Shown: positions 9,183 to 16,778 of the stretch, in pieces
How positions within the stretch are numbered: the stretch's first letter is position 1
How the letters are laid out: the number at the start of each line of letters is the position of its first letter
The notes under the pieces: model-generated
What the model was told of the DNA's origin: nothing
Databases searched by the model: none
The model's input: the letters and a program-made list of their open reading frames with translations, nothing else
Made by a program: the position numbers and the translations under genes
Assembly: GCF_033441515.1 (NCBI RefSeq)
Contig: NZ_JAWQJT010000002.1
Location: 1,364,001 to 1,428,000, forward strand
DNA length: 64,000 nucleotides
Direction: 5' to 3'
DNA from: Amycolatopsis solani
GTDB taxonomy: Bacteria > Actinomycetota > Actinomycetes > Mycobacteriales > Pseudonocardiaceae

Positions 9183-10693
9183 GAGACGGCTCCCTCGGCC
9201 ATCGTGGCCATGATCTCGTCGGCGGTGAGCGCCTGGTTCTCCCGCTGCGCCACCACCTTCCGGTCGCGCAGCACGACGACGCGGTGGCTCAGCCGCAGCA
9301 CCTCGTCGAGCTCGGCGGAGATGAACAGCACGGCCATGCCCTCGGCGGACAGCTGCGTGACGAGCCGCTGGATCTCGGTCTTGGCACCGATGTCGATGCC
9401 ACGGGTCGGCTCGTCGAGGATCAGCAGCCGGGGTTCGGTGATGAGCCAGCGGGCCAGCAGCACCTTCTGCTGGTTGCCGCCGGAGAGGTTGCCGACCAGC
9501 GCCTCGGGGTCGGCGGGGCGGATGTCGAGTGCCTTGATGTACTTCTCGGCGAGTTCGTCCTGGCGGCGGCGCGAGAGCGGCCGCGCCCAGCCACGGGAGG
9601 CCTGCAGCGCCAGGACGATGTTCTCCCGGACGGTCAGTTCTTCGACCAGGCCTTCGGTCTTGCGGTTCTCCGAGCAGAACGCGATCCGGTGGTCGAGGCC
9701 CGCTCGCGGGGTGCGCAGGTTCGTGGCGTCGCCGTCGATCCTGACCGACCCGCTGTCGGCGTGGTCGGCGCCGAAGAGCAGCCGGGCCAGCTCCGTGCGC
9801 CCCGAACCCAGCAGCCCGGCCAGGCCGACGACCTCGCCGGCGTGGATGTCGAGGCTGAACGGCTCGACGCCGCCCTTGCGGCCGAGGCCTTCGGCGGCCA
9901 GCAGCACCGGCGCGTCCGCGACCTCGGCCCGCGTCGGGCCGGACTCCTCGAGGGTTTCGAGGACCTGCAGTTCCTTGCCGATCATCTTGGTGACCAGGTC
10001 GACCGGCGTGATCTCCGCGGTGCGGTACTCGCCGATCAGCTTTCCGTTGCGCAGCACGGTCATCCGGTCGGCGACGGCGAAGACCTGGTCGATGAAGTGG
10101 GAGACGAACAGGATCGCCAGCCCCTGCTCGCGCAGGGACCGCACGACCTTCAGCAGCTGCTCGACCTCGCCGGTGTCCAAACTGGACGTCGGCTCGTCGA
10201 GCACCAGCACCCGCGCGTCGACGTCGAGCGCGCGGGCGATCGCGACCAGCTGCTGCACCGCGATCGAGCAGGTGCCCAGCTCGGCCGAGACGTCCACGTG
10301 GACGTCCAGCCGGGCCAGCAGTTCCTCCGCCCGCCGCCGCATCGGGCCCCACTGGATGCGGCCGAAGCGGCGGGGTTCCCGGCCGAGGCAGACGTTCTCC
10401 GCCACGGACAGGTTCGGGCAGAGGTTGACCTCCTGGTAGACCGTGCTGATGCCGGCCTGCTGGGCCTCGCCGGGGCCGCCGAACGCGACGGCGGTCCCGG
10501 CGAGCGTGATCGTGCCCGCGTCCACCCCGTAGACCCCGGTCAGCACCTTGATCAGGGTGGACTTGCCGGCGCCGTTCTCCCCCATCAGCGCGTGGACCTC
10601 GCCCGGGAACAGGCGGAAGTCGACGCCGTCGAGGGCGAGGACGCCGGGGAACTCCTTGCGGATCCCGGTCATGGTCAGGATTTCGGCGGGCAT
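9179..10693 (-). CDS. Sugar ABC transporter ATP-binding protein (two ABC domains), YtfR/AraG-like
   Basis: A 504-aa tandem ATPase energising carbohydrate uptake. The N-terminal domain has Walker A GENGAGKSTLIK and Walker B VLVLDEPTSSLD; the C-terminal domain has the degenerate Walker A GLLGSGRTELAR, signature NLSGGNQQK and Walker B LLILDEPTRGID. This is the standard layout for ribose/arabinose/galactofuranose importers. It lies 10 bases after the binding-protein gene and overlaps the first permease. Confidence 0.95.
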   Translation of the reverse strand: MPAEILTMTGIRKEFPGVLALDGVDFRLFPGEVHALMGENGAGKSTLIKVLTGVYGVDAGTITLAGTAVAFGGPGEAQQAGISTVYQEVNLCPNLSVAENVCLGREPRRFGRIQWGPMRRRAEELLARLDVHVDVSAELGTCSIAVQQLVAIARALDVDARVLVLDEPTSSLDTGEVEQLLKVVRSLREQGLAILFVSHFIDQVFAVADRMTVLRNGKLIGEYRTAEITPVDLVTKMIGKELQVLETLEESGPTRAEVADAPVLLAAEGLGRKGGVEPFSLDIHAGEVVGLAGLLGSGRTELARLLFGADHADSGSVRIDGDATNLRTPRAGLDHRIAFCSENRKTEGLVEELTVRENIVLALQASRGWARPLSRRRQDELAEKYIKALDIRPADPEALVGNLSGGNQQKVLLARWLITEPRLLILDEPTRGIDIGAKTEIQRLVTQLSAEGMAVLFISAELDEVLRLSHRVVVLRDRKVVAQRENQALTADEIMATMAEGAVS

Positions 10694-10703
10694 GGGTAAC
10701 CCC

Positions 10704-11678
10704 TCAGTACTGCCGCTGCGGCAGGGCGGCCTTGGCCGATGCCTGGTCGAACTCGGTTTCCTGGGTCTCGATGCGGGCGGGCACCTGCTCGCCGGCGGAG
10801 ACCTTCTTCACCAGGTCCATCAGCTGCGGGCCGAGCAGCGGGTTGCACTCGACGACGTGGTTGATCTTGCCGTCGGCCAGTGCCTGCAGCGCGTCCTTGA
10901 CGCCGTCGACCGAGACGATCTTGATGTCCTTGCCCGGGACCTTGCCCGCGGCTTCGATCGCCTCGATGGCGCCGAGCGCCATGTCGTCGTTGTGCGCGTA
11001 GAGGACGTCGATCTTGGGCTGGGACTTCAGGAAGGCCTCCATGACCTCCTTGCCCTTGGCGCGGGTGAATTCACCGGTCTGCGACGCGACGATCTTGTAC
11101 TTCGGGTCCGCCGCGATGACGTCCGCGAAGCCCTTCTTGCGGTCGTTGGCCGGGGCGGACCCCGTGGTGCCCTGCAGTTCGACGATGTTGACCTGGCCGG
11201 TGGCGCTGCCGAACTCCTTGGTCAGCCACTGCCCGGCCTTCTTGCCCTCGGCGATGAAGTCGGAGCCGAGGAAGGTCTTGTAGAGCGACTTGTCCGGCGA
11301 GTCGATCGCGCGGTCGGTCAGGATGACCGGGATGTTGGCGTTCTTCGCTTCCTTGAGCACGGTGTCCCAGCCGGACTCGACGACCGGCGAGAAGGCGATG
11401 ACCTTGACCTTCTGCTGGATGTAGGAGCGGATCGCGGAGATCTGGTTCTCCTGCTTCTGCTGGGCGTCGGAGAACTTCAGCTCGATGCCCGCGGTCTTGG
11501 CCGACTCCTGGATCGACTTCGTGTTCGCCGTCCGCCAGCCGCTCTCGGCGCCCACCTGGGCGAAGCCGAGCGTGATCGCCCCGCCGGAGCCACCGGAAGA
11601 GCCACCACTCCCGCAGGCGGTGAGCAGCACGAGTCCGGCCGCCGCGGCCGCCGCGGCGGCCCATCGCTTCTTCAGCAC
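10704..11678 (-). CDS. Sugar-binding lipoprotein, YtfQ-like (furanose type)
   Basis: Extracellular solute receptor, 324 aa. The N-terminus has a poly-Ala hydrophobic stretch and lipobox LLTAC, so it is predicted to be a lipoprotein. The mature part closely follows the E. coli galactofuranose receptor YtfQ as I recall it: GFAQVGAESGWR, DAQQKQENQI, NIVELQGTTGSAPANDRKKGF and VLYAHNDDMALGAIEAI. I chose the GTG at 11678 because GAGGAG sits five bases upstream. First gene of the operon, 30 bases downstream of a LacI-type operator. Confidence 0.94.
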   Translation of the reverse strand: MLKKRWAAAAAAAAGLVLLTACGSGGSSGGSGGAITLGFAQVGAESGWRTANTKSIQESAKTAGIELKFSDAQQKQENQISAIRSYIQQKVKVIAFSPVVESGWDTVLKEAKNANIPVILTDRAIDSPDKSLYKTFLGSDFIAEGKKAGQWLTKEFGSATGQVNIVELQGTTGSAPANDRKKGFADVIAADPKYKIVASQTGEFTRAKGKEVMEAFLKSQPKIDVLYAHNDDMALGAIEAIEAAGKVPGKDIKIVSVDGVKDALQALADGKINHVVECNPLLGPQLMDLVKKVSAGEQVPARIETQETEFDQASAKAALPQRQY

Positions 11679-11708
11679 GTTCACTCCTCGATCGACGGTG
11701 ATCAAATC

Positions 11709-11722
11709 TGTTAGCGTTAACA
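11709..11722. promoter_or_regulatory. LacI-type operator upstream of the arabinose operon
   Basis: TGTTAGCGTTAACA, palindromic except at its centre, 31 bases upstream of the binding-protein start. It differs at one position from the boxes at 12872 and 27370. LacI proteins typically bind such CG-centred palindromes; assignment to the adjacent LacI gene is inferred. Confidence 0.8.
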
Positions 11723-11761
11723 TTCGGAGCTGGTCTTCAGGTGCCGGGCGCGTTCGCCGTG

Positions 11762-12805
11762 CTAACGCGGCCCGGTGCTCTCGCGGACGATCAGCTCGGG
11801 CACGACGAGGGCGCGCGCGTGCCGGTCGCCCCCGTCCATCCGCTGGGTGAGCAGGCCGAACGTGCGCCGGCCGACTTCGATGAAGTCCTGGCGCACCGTG
11901 GTGAGCGGCGGCGTGAAGTACGCCGCCTCGGGCACGTCGTCGAAGCCCGCGACGCGCACGTCGCGCGGCACCGAGATGCCCGCCTCGGCGAACGCGCGCA
12001 GCAGGCCGAGTGCCATCTGGTCGTTGCCCGCGAAGACGGCGTCCAGCTTCGGTTCCGCGGCGAGGGATCGCCCCGCCTCGTAGCCCGACCGCGAACTCCA
12101 GTCGCCGCGGATCACCCGCGGGGCCGCGACCCCGTGGCGTTCCAGGGTTTCGCGCCAGCCGAGCTCGCGGTCGCGGGCCTCCAGCCAGTCCTCGGGCCCG
12201 GCGACGTGCCAGACCGTGCGGTGGCCGAGGGCGAGCAGGTGCTCGGTGGCGCGGCGGGCGCCGTCGCGCTGGTCGACGGAGATGACCGGCACGGGCGCGG
12301 TCTCCCCGCCGCCGACGGCGACGACCGGGAAGTCCGCGGGCGCGGCTTCCAGTGCACGGCCCGCACTGACGTGCGGGGCGATGACGATGATGCCTTCGAC
12401 CGCCTGGCGGCGGAGGTTTTCCACCGCGTCCGCGATCGACGACCGGCCCGGCCGGCTGACGCTGGAGATCGTGATCGCGTACCCGGCTTCGCGGGCGGCG
12501 TTCTCGATGCCGTACAGCGTGCTGGCCGGACCGTACAGATTGGACTCGAGCGCGACGACGCCGAGCGTGCCGGTCCGCCCGGTGACCAGCGCGCGGGCCG
12601 CGGAGTTGGGCCGGTAGCCCAGTTCCTCGATCGCCGCGAGCACCCGGGCCCGCGTCTCGGGGCGCACCGGGCCGGTCCCGTTGATCACCCGCGACACGGT
12701 CATGTGCGAGACCCCGGCGACGCCCGCGACGTCGGTCAGGCTCGGCTGCCGCGTCCCGGCCGCGGTCACCCGCACGGCTCCGCCGGAGCGGGGTCGTTCG
12801 GCCAC
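11762..12805 (-). CDS. LacI-family regulator of the arabinose operon (paralogue 1)
   Basis: A 347-aa repressor-type protein. The HTH is at about residues 20-45 (SLTDVAGVAGVSHMTVSRV), followed by the hinge and a periplasmic-binding-protein-like effector domain. The GTG at 12805 (VAERPRSGG) is chosen because AAGGGG lies upstream and because the paralogue at 27898-28941 then has exactly the same length; an upstream ATG at 12925 would place coding sequence across the operator at 12872. It ends 84 bases upstream of the binding-protein start and is transcribed in the same direction. The operator in its own promoter suggests autoregulation. Confidence 0.92.
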   Translation of the reverse strand: MAERPRSGGAVRVTAAGTRQPSLTDVAGVAGVSHMTVSRVINGTGPVRPETRARVLAAIEELGYRPNSAARALVTGRTGTLGVVALESNLYGPASTLYGIENAAREAGYAITISSVSRPGRSSIADAVENLRRQAVEGIIVIAPHVSAGRALEAAPADFPVVAVGGGETAPVPVISVDQRDGARRATEHLLALGHRTVWHVAGPEDWLEARDRELGWRETLERHGVAAPRVIRGDWSSRSGYEAGRSLAAEPKLDAVFAGNDQMALGLLRAFAEAGISVPRDVRVAGFDDVPEAAYFTPPLTTVRQDFIEVGRRTFGLLTQRMDGGDRHARALVVPELIVRESTGPR

Positions 12806-12870
12806 CGGCGTCCCCTTCCCGTCCGCGCCGACTGGATCTGCGTCACCCGTTCCGGTGACGGCGAGGAGTA

Positions 12871-12886
12871 GTGTTAGCGATAACAC
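12871..12886. promoter_or_regulatory. LacI-type operator in the promoter of lacI paralogue 1
   Basis: GTGTTAGCGATAACAC, a 16-base palindrome with one central mismatch, 66 bases upstream of the chosen GTG. It shares its core with the sites at 11709 and 27370. Confidence 0.78.
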
Positions 12887-13039
12887 CCTCGCGGTCAACC
12901 CTGGGTCGCGTAACGGTGTGGTCACGTGCGCCGGACTGGGCGCCGCCGCCGCTTCCGGGCTCCAGCCTGCGAAAAGCTCCGTTCGTGATTCACCAGCAGT
13001 GCGGTGACCACGGTGTTCAGGCGCATGTTCGCGCTACCG

Positions 13040-14146
13040 TCAGAGCGCGATCGTGGCCGCCACGGGCAGGTGGTCGCTCCCGGTCGCGGGCAGCGTCCAG
13101 GCCGCGACCGGCCGCACCCCGCCGACGAAGATCTGGTCGATCCGCGCCAGCGGCAGCGACGCGGGCCAGCTGAACCCGAACCCGTCCCCGGCTTCGTCCT
13201 GCGCGGTTTCGAGGCGAGCGGTGATCGGGGCCAGCGCACGGTCGTCGGCGGTCCCGTTGAAGTCGCCGACGAGCACGGTCCGGTCCGCGGATTCCGCGGC
13301 GACGGCGGCGGCGAGCCGTTCGATCGCGACGTCGCGGCCGCCGGCGGTGAACCCCGCGTCGAGCCGCACCCGCACCGACGGCAGGTGCGCGACGAAGACC
13401 GCGACCGGCCCCTTGGGAGTGTCCACAGTGGTCCGGAGAGCGCGGGTCCACGGCATGATCTCGACCGGCTGGGTGTCCCGGAGCGGGAAGCTGCTCCAGA
13501 CGCCGACGGTGCCCTGCACGCTGTGGTGCGGGTAGCGGGCGGCGAGGGCGGCTTCGTACTTGGGGATTTCGGACCGTTTCAGCTCCTCGAGCGCGATCAC
13601 CTGAGCTCCTGAGGCGGCAAGTGCTCGAGCGGTGCCGGCGGGATCGGGGTTTTCGTCGTTGACGTTGTGCGAGACGACGGTGAGGTCGCCGCCGGTGCCG
13701 CGGTGGTCGAAGAGCTTGCCGCCGAAGGAGGTGCCCCAGACGAGGGCGGGGAGGAGGAGCGCGACGAGGGCGGTGGCCGAGCGCCGGAGGACGGCGGCGG
13801 CGAGCAGGAGGAGGACGAGGGCGCCGGTCCACGGGAGGAAGGTTTCCAGGAGGCTGCCGGCGTTGCCCAGCCAGTTGGGGACCAGGCGGTGCGCGAGGAG
13901 GAGCAGGGCGGTGAGTACGGCCAAGGCGGCGATGATGCGGCCGCGGCGCCAGCTCCCGGCCCAGCGACGCGGAGTGGGTGCGGAGCCCGGGCGCCCGCCA
14001 CTCGCCCCTCGCGGCTGGGTGAGTTCGACCCCGGCATGCCCGCCGCCCTGCCCGATCGGCTGCGTGAATGCCCCCGGCTGCCCGCCGCCCCACCCCAACG
14101 GCTGCGTCGCCGCGCTTTGGTTGCCCGGCGGGACCGTTGCCGTCAT
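13040..14146 (-). CDS. Membrane protein with endonuclease/exonuclease/phosphatase domain
   Basis: A 368-aa protein of the EEP superfamily. The N-terminus is a Gly/Pro/Gln-rich cytoplasmic tail, then three hydrophobic helices (about residues 65-145), then an extracytoplasmic EEP domain. Visible catalytic-type motifs are VVSHNVNDENPD, LEELKR, GDFNGTADD and the C-terminal GSDHLPV. The substrate (DNA, phospholipid or other phosphodiester) cannot be told from sequence. ATG at 14146 overlaps the stop of the carboxypeptidase gene (ATGA), suggesting a cell-envelope role. Confidence 0.88.
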   Translation of the reverse strand: MTATVPPGNQSAATQPLGWGGGQPGAFTQPIGQGGGHAGVELTQPRGASGGRPGSAPTPRRWAGSWRRGRIIAALAVLTALLLLAHRLVPNWLGNAGSLLETFLPWTGALVLLLLAAAVLRRSATALVALLLPALVWGTSFGGKLFDHRGTGGDLTVVSHNVNDENPDPAGTARALAASGAQVIALEELKRSEIPKYEAALAARYPHHSVQGTVGVWSSFPLRDTQPVEIMPWTRALRTTVDTPKGPVAVFVAHLPSVRVRLDAGFTAGGRDVAIERLAAAVAAESADRTVLVGDFNGTADDRALAPITARLETAQDEAGDGFGFSWPASLPLARIDQIFVGGVRPVAAWTLPATGSDHLPVAATIAL

Positions 14147-15069
14147 CGGGTGGCCGCCGTCGGGAGTTCGTGCTGGATGGCCGCGATCAGGCGGCGGCTG
14201 TTCTCCAGGGCCGCGTTCAGGCCCGCCGCCGGGCTTCCGCCCGGGTTCTGGTGGAGGACCACGCCCAGGATCAGCGCGCCGCCCGGGGTCTGGGCCGCCC
14301 ACATCAGGGCGCCGCCCGCCGCCGTGGACGAGCCCGTCTTCAGGCCGATCACGCCGTCGTGGCCGAGGAGGGTGTTCGTGTTGACCACCGGGCCCGGGAC
14401 GCCGTCGACGCGCAGGCTCGGCGTGGCCACGATCGCGCGCAGCACCGGGATCTTCATCGCTTCGCGCGCCAGGCGCAGCTGGTCGGCGGCGGTGCTCGTC
14501 GTCGAATCCTCGACGCCGCTCGCACCCGTGTACGTCGTGCTCGTCATGCCGAGCGCCGCGGCCTCGCGGTTCATCTTCGCGACGAACGCCTCCTGGCTCC
14601 CCGCGTCCCACCGGGCGAGCAGCCGGGCGACGTTGTTCCCGGACGGCACCAGCATCAGCGCCAGCAGGTCCCGCTCGCTGATCCGCCGCCCGGCGCGGAC
14701 CGGGGCGGTCGACTCCTCGGCGGACGTCGATTCGGCCTCCGCCTGCTCGTCGACGGTGATCTGCGGGCCCGGCTCGCCCGCGTCGAGCGGGTGGTCCTTC
14801 AGCACCACGTAGGCGGTCATCACCTTCGTGACGCTCGCGATCGGCACCGGCGCCCGCTCCCCGCGGCTGCCGAGCGAGCCCAGCCCGAGCACCTCGGCAC
14901 TCGACTGCCCTTCCGACGGCCACGGCAGCGTCAGGTCGATCGAGGGCCGGGCGGCGCTCGCCCGGCCGGCGAGTTCCGGCGGGAAGAGCACCCAGCAGCT
15001 CACGGCGACGACGACGGCCACCGCCGCGGTGATCCCGCCGGCGACGGGTGGGATGCGGGTACGGGCCAT
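14143..15069 (-). CDS. D-alanyl-D-alanine carboxypeptidase (peptidase S11)
   Basis: Penicillin-binding protein family, trimming the terminal D-Ala of peptidoglycan stem peptides outside the membrane. It is 308 aa with an N-terminal membrane anchor (residues 10-30). All three active-site motifs are visible: SVTK at 79-82, PSGNN (SGN) and LKTGSS (KTG). The ATG at 15069 follows a strong GGAGGAAGACC ribosome site. There is no C-terminal PBP5-type beta domain, so it is a short S11 enzyme. Confidence 0.93.
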   Translation of the reverse strand: MARTRIPPVAGGITAAVAVVVAVSCWVLFPPELAGRASAARPSIDLTLPWPSEGQSSAEVLGLGSLGSRGERAPVPIASVTKVMTAYVVLKDHPLDAGEPGPQITVDEQAEAESTSAEESTAPVRAGRRISERDLLALMLVPSGNNVARLLARWDAGSQEAFVAKMNREAAALGMTSTTYTGASGVEDSTTSTAADQLRLAREAMKIPVLRAIVATPSLRVDGVPGPVVNTNTLLGHDGVIGLKTGSSTAAGGALMWAAQTPGGALILGVVLHQNPGGSPAAGLNAALENSRRLIAAIQHELPTAATR

Positions 15070-15203
15070 GGTCTTCCTCCGGGTGCCGGGGTGCGCTTCC
15101 ACGAGCGCACTCCGGTCACTCTGTCCGGGGAAGATCGCCGGTCCGTCGGGGTTGTTCGACAGGTCTGAACCAGAACTGTCACAAGCCGGTACCAAAAAGA
15201 CGC

Positions 15204-15248
15204 GGGACCGGACCGCTCCCCGCCGCGCACGGGGAGCGAGCCGGTCCC
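15204..15248 (-). terminator. Rho-independent terminator downstream of GH16 gene
   Basis: Arms of 18 bases (15204-15221 and 15231-15248) pair almost perfectly around a short loop. On the minus strand the stem is followed by TCTTTTTGG, the expected T-run. It lies 16 bases past the GH16 stop. Confidence 0.85.
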
Positions 15249-15264
15249 GCCGATCGGGGGCCGC

Positions 15265-16104
15265 TCAGCTCACGTGGACGTAGTCGACCACCAGCTGCTG
15301 CGGGAACTGCGTGCTGCCGTCGGGGTCGCCCGGCCAGTAGCCGCCGACCGCGAGGTTGAGGATCACGAAGAACGGGTGGTTGAACGCCCACGCGTTGCCG
15401 CCGACGTCGGCCGGCGTGCGGGTCTGGTAGGCGTTGCCGTCGACCGACCACACGATCTTGTCGGTCGACCAGTCCACGGCGTAGGTGTGGAAGTCGTCGG
15501 AGAAGTTCGGCCCGTTGTAGGCCGCTCCGATGCCGCCCGAACCCGAGTAGCCGGGGCCGTGGATGGTGCCGTGCACGGTGTTCGGCTCGAACCCGACGTT
15601 CTCCATCACGTCGATCTCGCCGCAGTTGGGCCAGCCGGCGCTGCCGATGTCGGTGCCGAGCATCCAGAACGCGGGCCACATGCCCTGCCCGCGCGGCAGT
15701 TTCATCCGGGCTTCGACGTGCCCGGACGACGTGGAGAACTTGCCGGAGGTGTTCAGCCGCGCCGAGGTGTACTCGCACGCGCCGTACCAGCAGTTGTTGC
15801 CGCTGTTCTCCTTCTTGGCGGTGATCACGAGGTGGCCCTGGCCGTCGAGGGCCGCGTTCGAGGTCCCGTCGGTGTACCACTGCCGTTCGTGGTTGTTGAC
15901 GTTGTCGCCGGTCTCGTGGGTCCACTTCGAGCCGTCGACCCCGCTGCCGGCGGGGCCGTCGAAGTCGTCGGTGAAGCTCGCGAGAACCGAAGCGGCCTGG
16001 CTCGGCGGGGCGGCCACCACGGCGCCGAGCGCGAGCAGGGCGGCGGGGACGGCCAGCAACCGGGCCGTCCGGCGCCACCGGGTGGGGATCCTGGTCGACG
16101 TCAT
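15265..16104 (-). CDS. Secreted GH16 endo-beta-glucanase
   Basis: A 279-aa exported glycoside hydrolase, probably an endo-1,3- or 1,3-1,4-beta-glucanase. The signal peptide has an Arg-rich start and a hydrophobic core ending near APPSQAAS. The GH16 active-site motif GEIDVMENVG is intact, with both Glu and the Asp of EIDxxE. Start ATG at 16104; GAAGAAGAGG lies upstream. It is a single gene with its own terminator and no LacI box nearby. An endo-galactanase specificity cannot be excluded. Confidence 0.93.
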   Translation of the reverse strand: MTSTRIPTRWRRTARLLAVPAALLALGAVVAAPPSQAASVLASFTDDFDGPAGSGVDGSKWTHETGDNVNNHERQWYTDGTSNAALDGQGHLVITAKKENSGNNCWYGACEYTSARLNTSGKFSTSSGHVEARMKLPRGQGMWPAFWMLGTDIGSAGWPNCGEIDVMENVGFEPNTVHGTIHGPGYSGSGGIGAAYNGPNFSDDFHTYAVDWSTDKIVWSVDGNAYQTRTPADVGGNAWAFNHPFFVILNLAVGGYWPGDPDGSTQFPQQLVVDYVHVS

Positions 16105-16299
16105 TGTCGCCTCTTCTTCTTCCGCGGGCGACGGCTGGCGGCTCACCGTCACCCTATTTGTTGTGGATCACAACAAAGTATGAACGGCGAAGTGGCGAAG
16201 AACAAGGCTAACCGGTCGGACATTTTCCGACGAGTACCCGATGGTCCGGACCACCGGGTACTTTCGGGCAACAGTGCCGGCAGCAACACAGCGTCGACG

Positions 16300-16545
16300 T
16301 CAGCGCAGGATGCAGTCGAGCCCGAGACCGAGCCCGGTCAGGACGTACTGGCAGATGTGTGACGCGTGGGCCGCGTCGGTGTCGGTGCACGCCACCGGCA
16401 CGCCGAGCAGGTCGACCGAGCAGTAGGCGTAGAACTGGTTGGCATTGCCGGGCACCGGGTCGGCCGACGCCGGGGCCGCCGCGGCGACCACCCCGGACAC
16501 CGCGAGCGCACCGGCTGCCGCCAGGGAAGCGATTCGGGTCTTCAT
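16300..16545 (-). CDS. Small secreted protein with four cysteines
   Basis: An 81-aa protein with a clear signal peptide (MKTRIASLAAAGALAVSGVVAAAAPASA), leaving about 52 mature residues with four Cys (YAYCS, VACTD, HICQY, LDCIL). The Cys are spaced to allow two disulfides. GGAAGGAG precedes the ATG. I do not recognise the family; small Cys-containing exported proteins are common in actinomycetes and have varied or unknown roles. Confidence 0.7.
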   Translation of the reverse strand: MKTRIASLAAAGALAVSGVVAAAAPASADPVPGNANQFYAYCSVDLLGVPVACTDTDAAHASHICQYVLTGLGLGLDCILR

Positions 16546-16778
16546 CGTGCTCTCCTTCCGCTTTTCCCCTGCACGTCAGGGGTTTGTGCTGATCAAGATT
16601 CCCCGCCGGGCTCCCGTTCAGCTCCCGGTCACCGGAAAGTGTCACGCGGGCGGACCGCGGATCGAACTTGTGATGAACACCAGATTGCGCGATTACGTCC
16701 GAACGTCGGTAGTTTCGAACACCTTCGATCACCTACGCTGGGCCCGCTGCCCGCCGAGGTCCCCTGGAGGCTCCCGTG

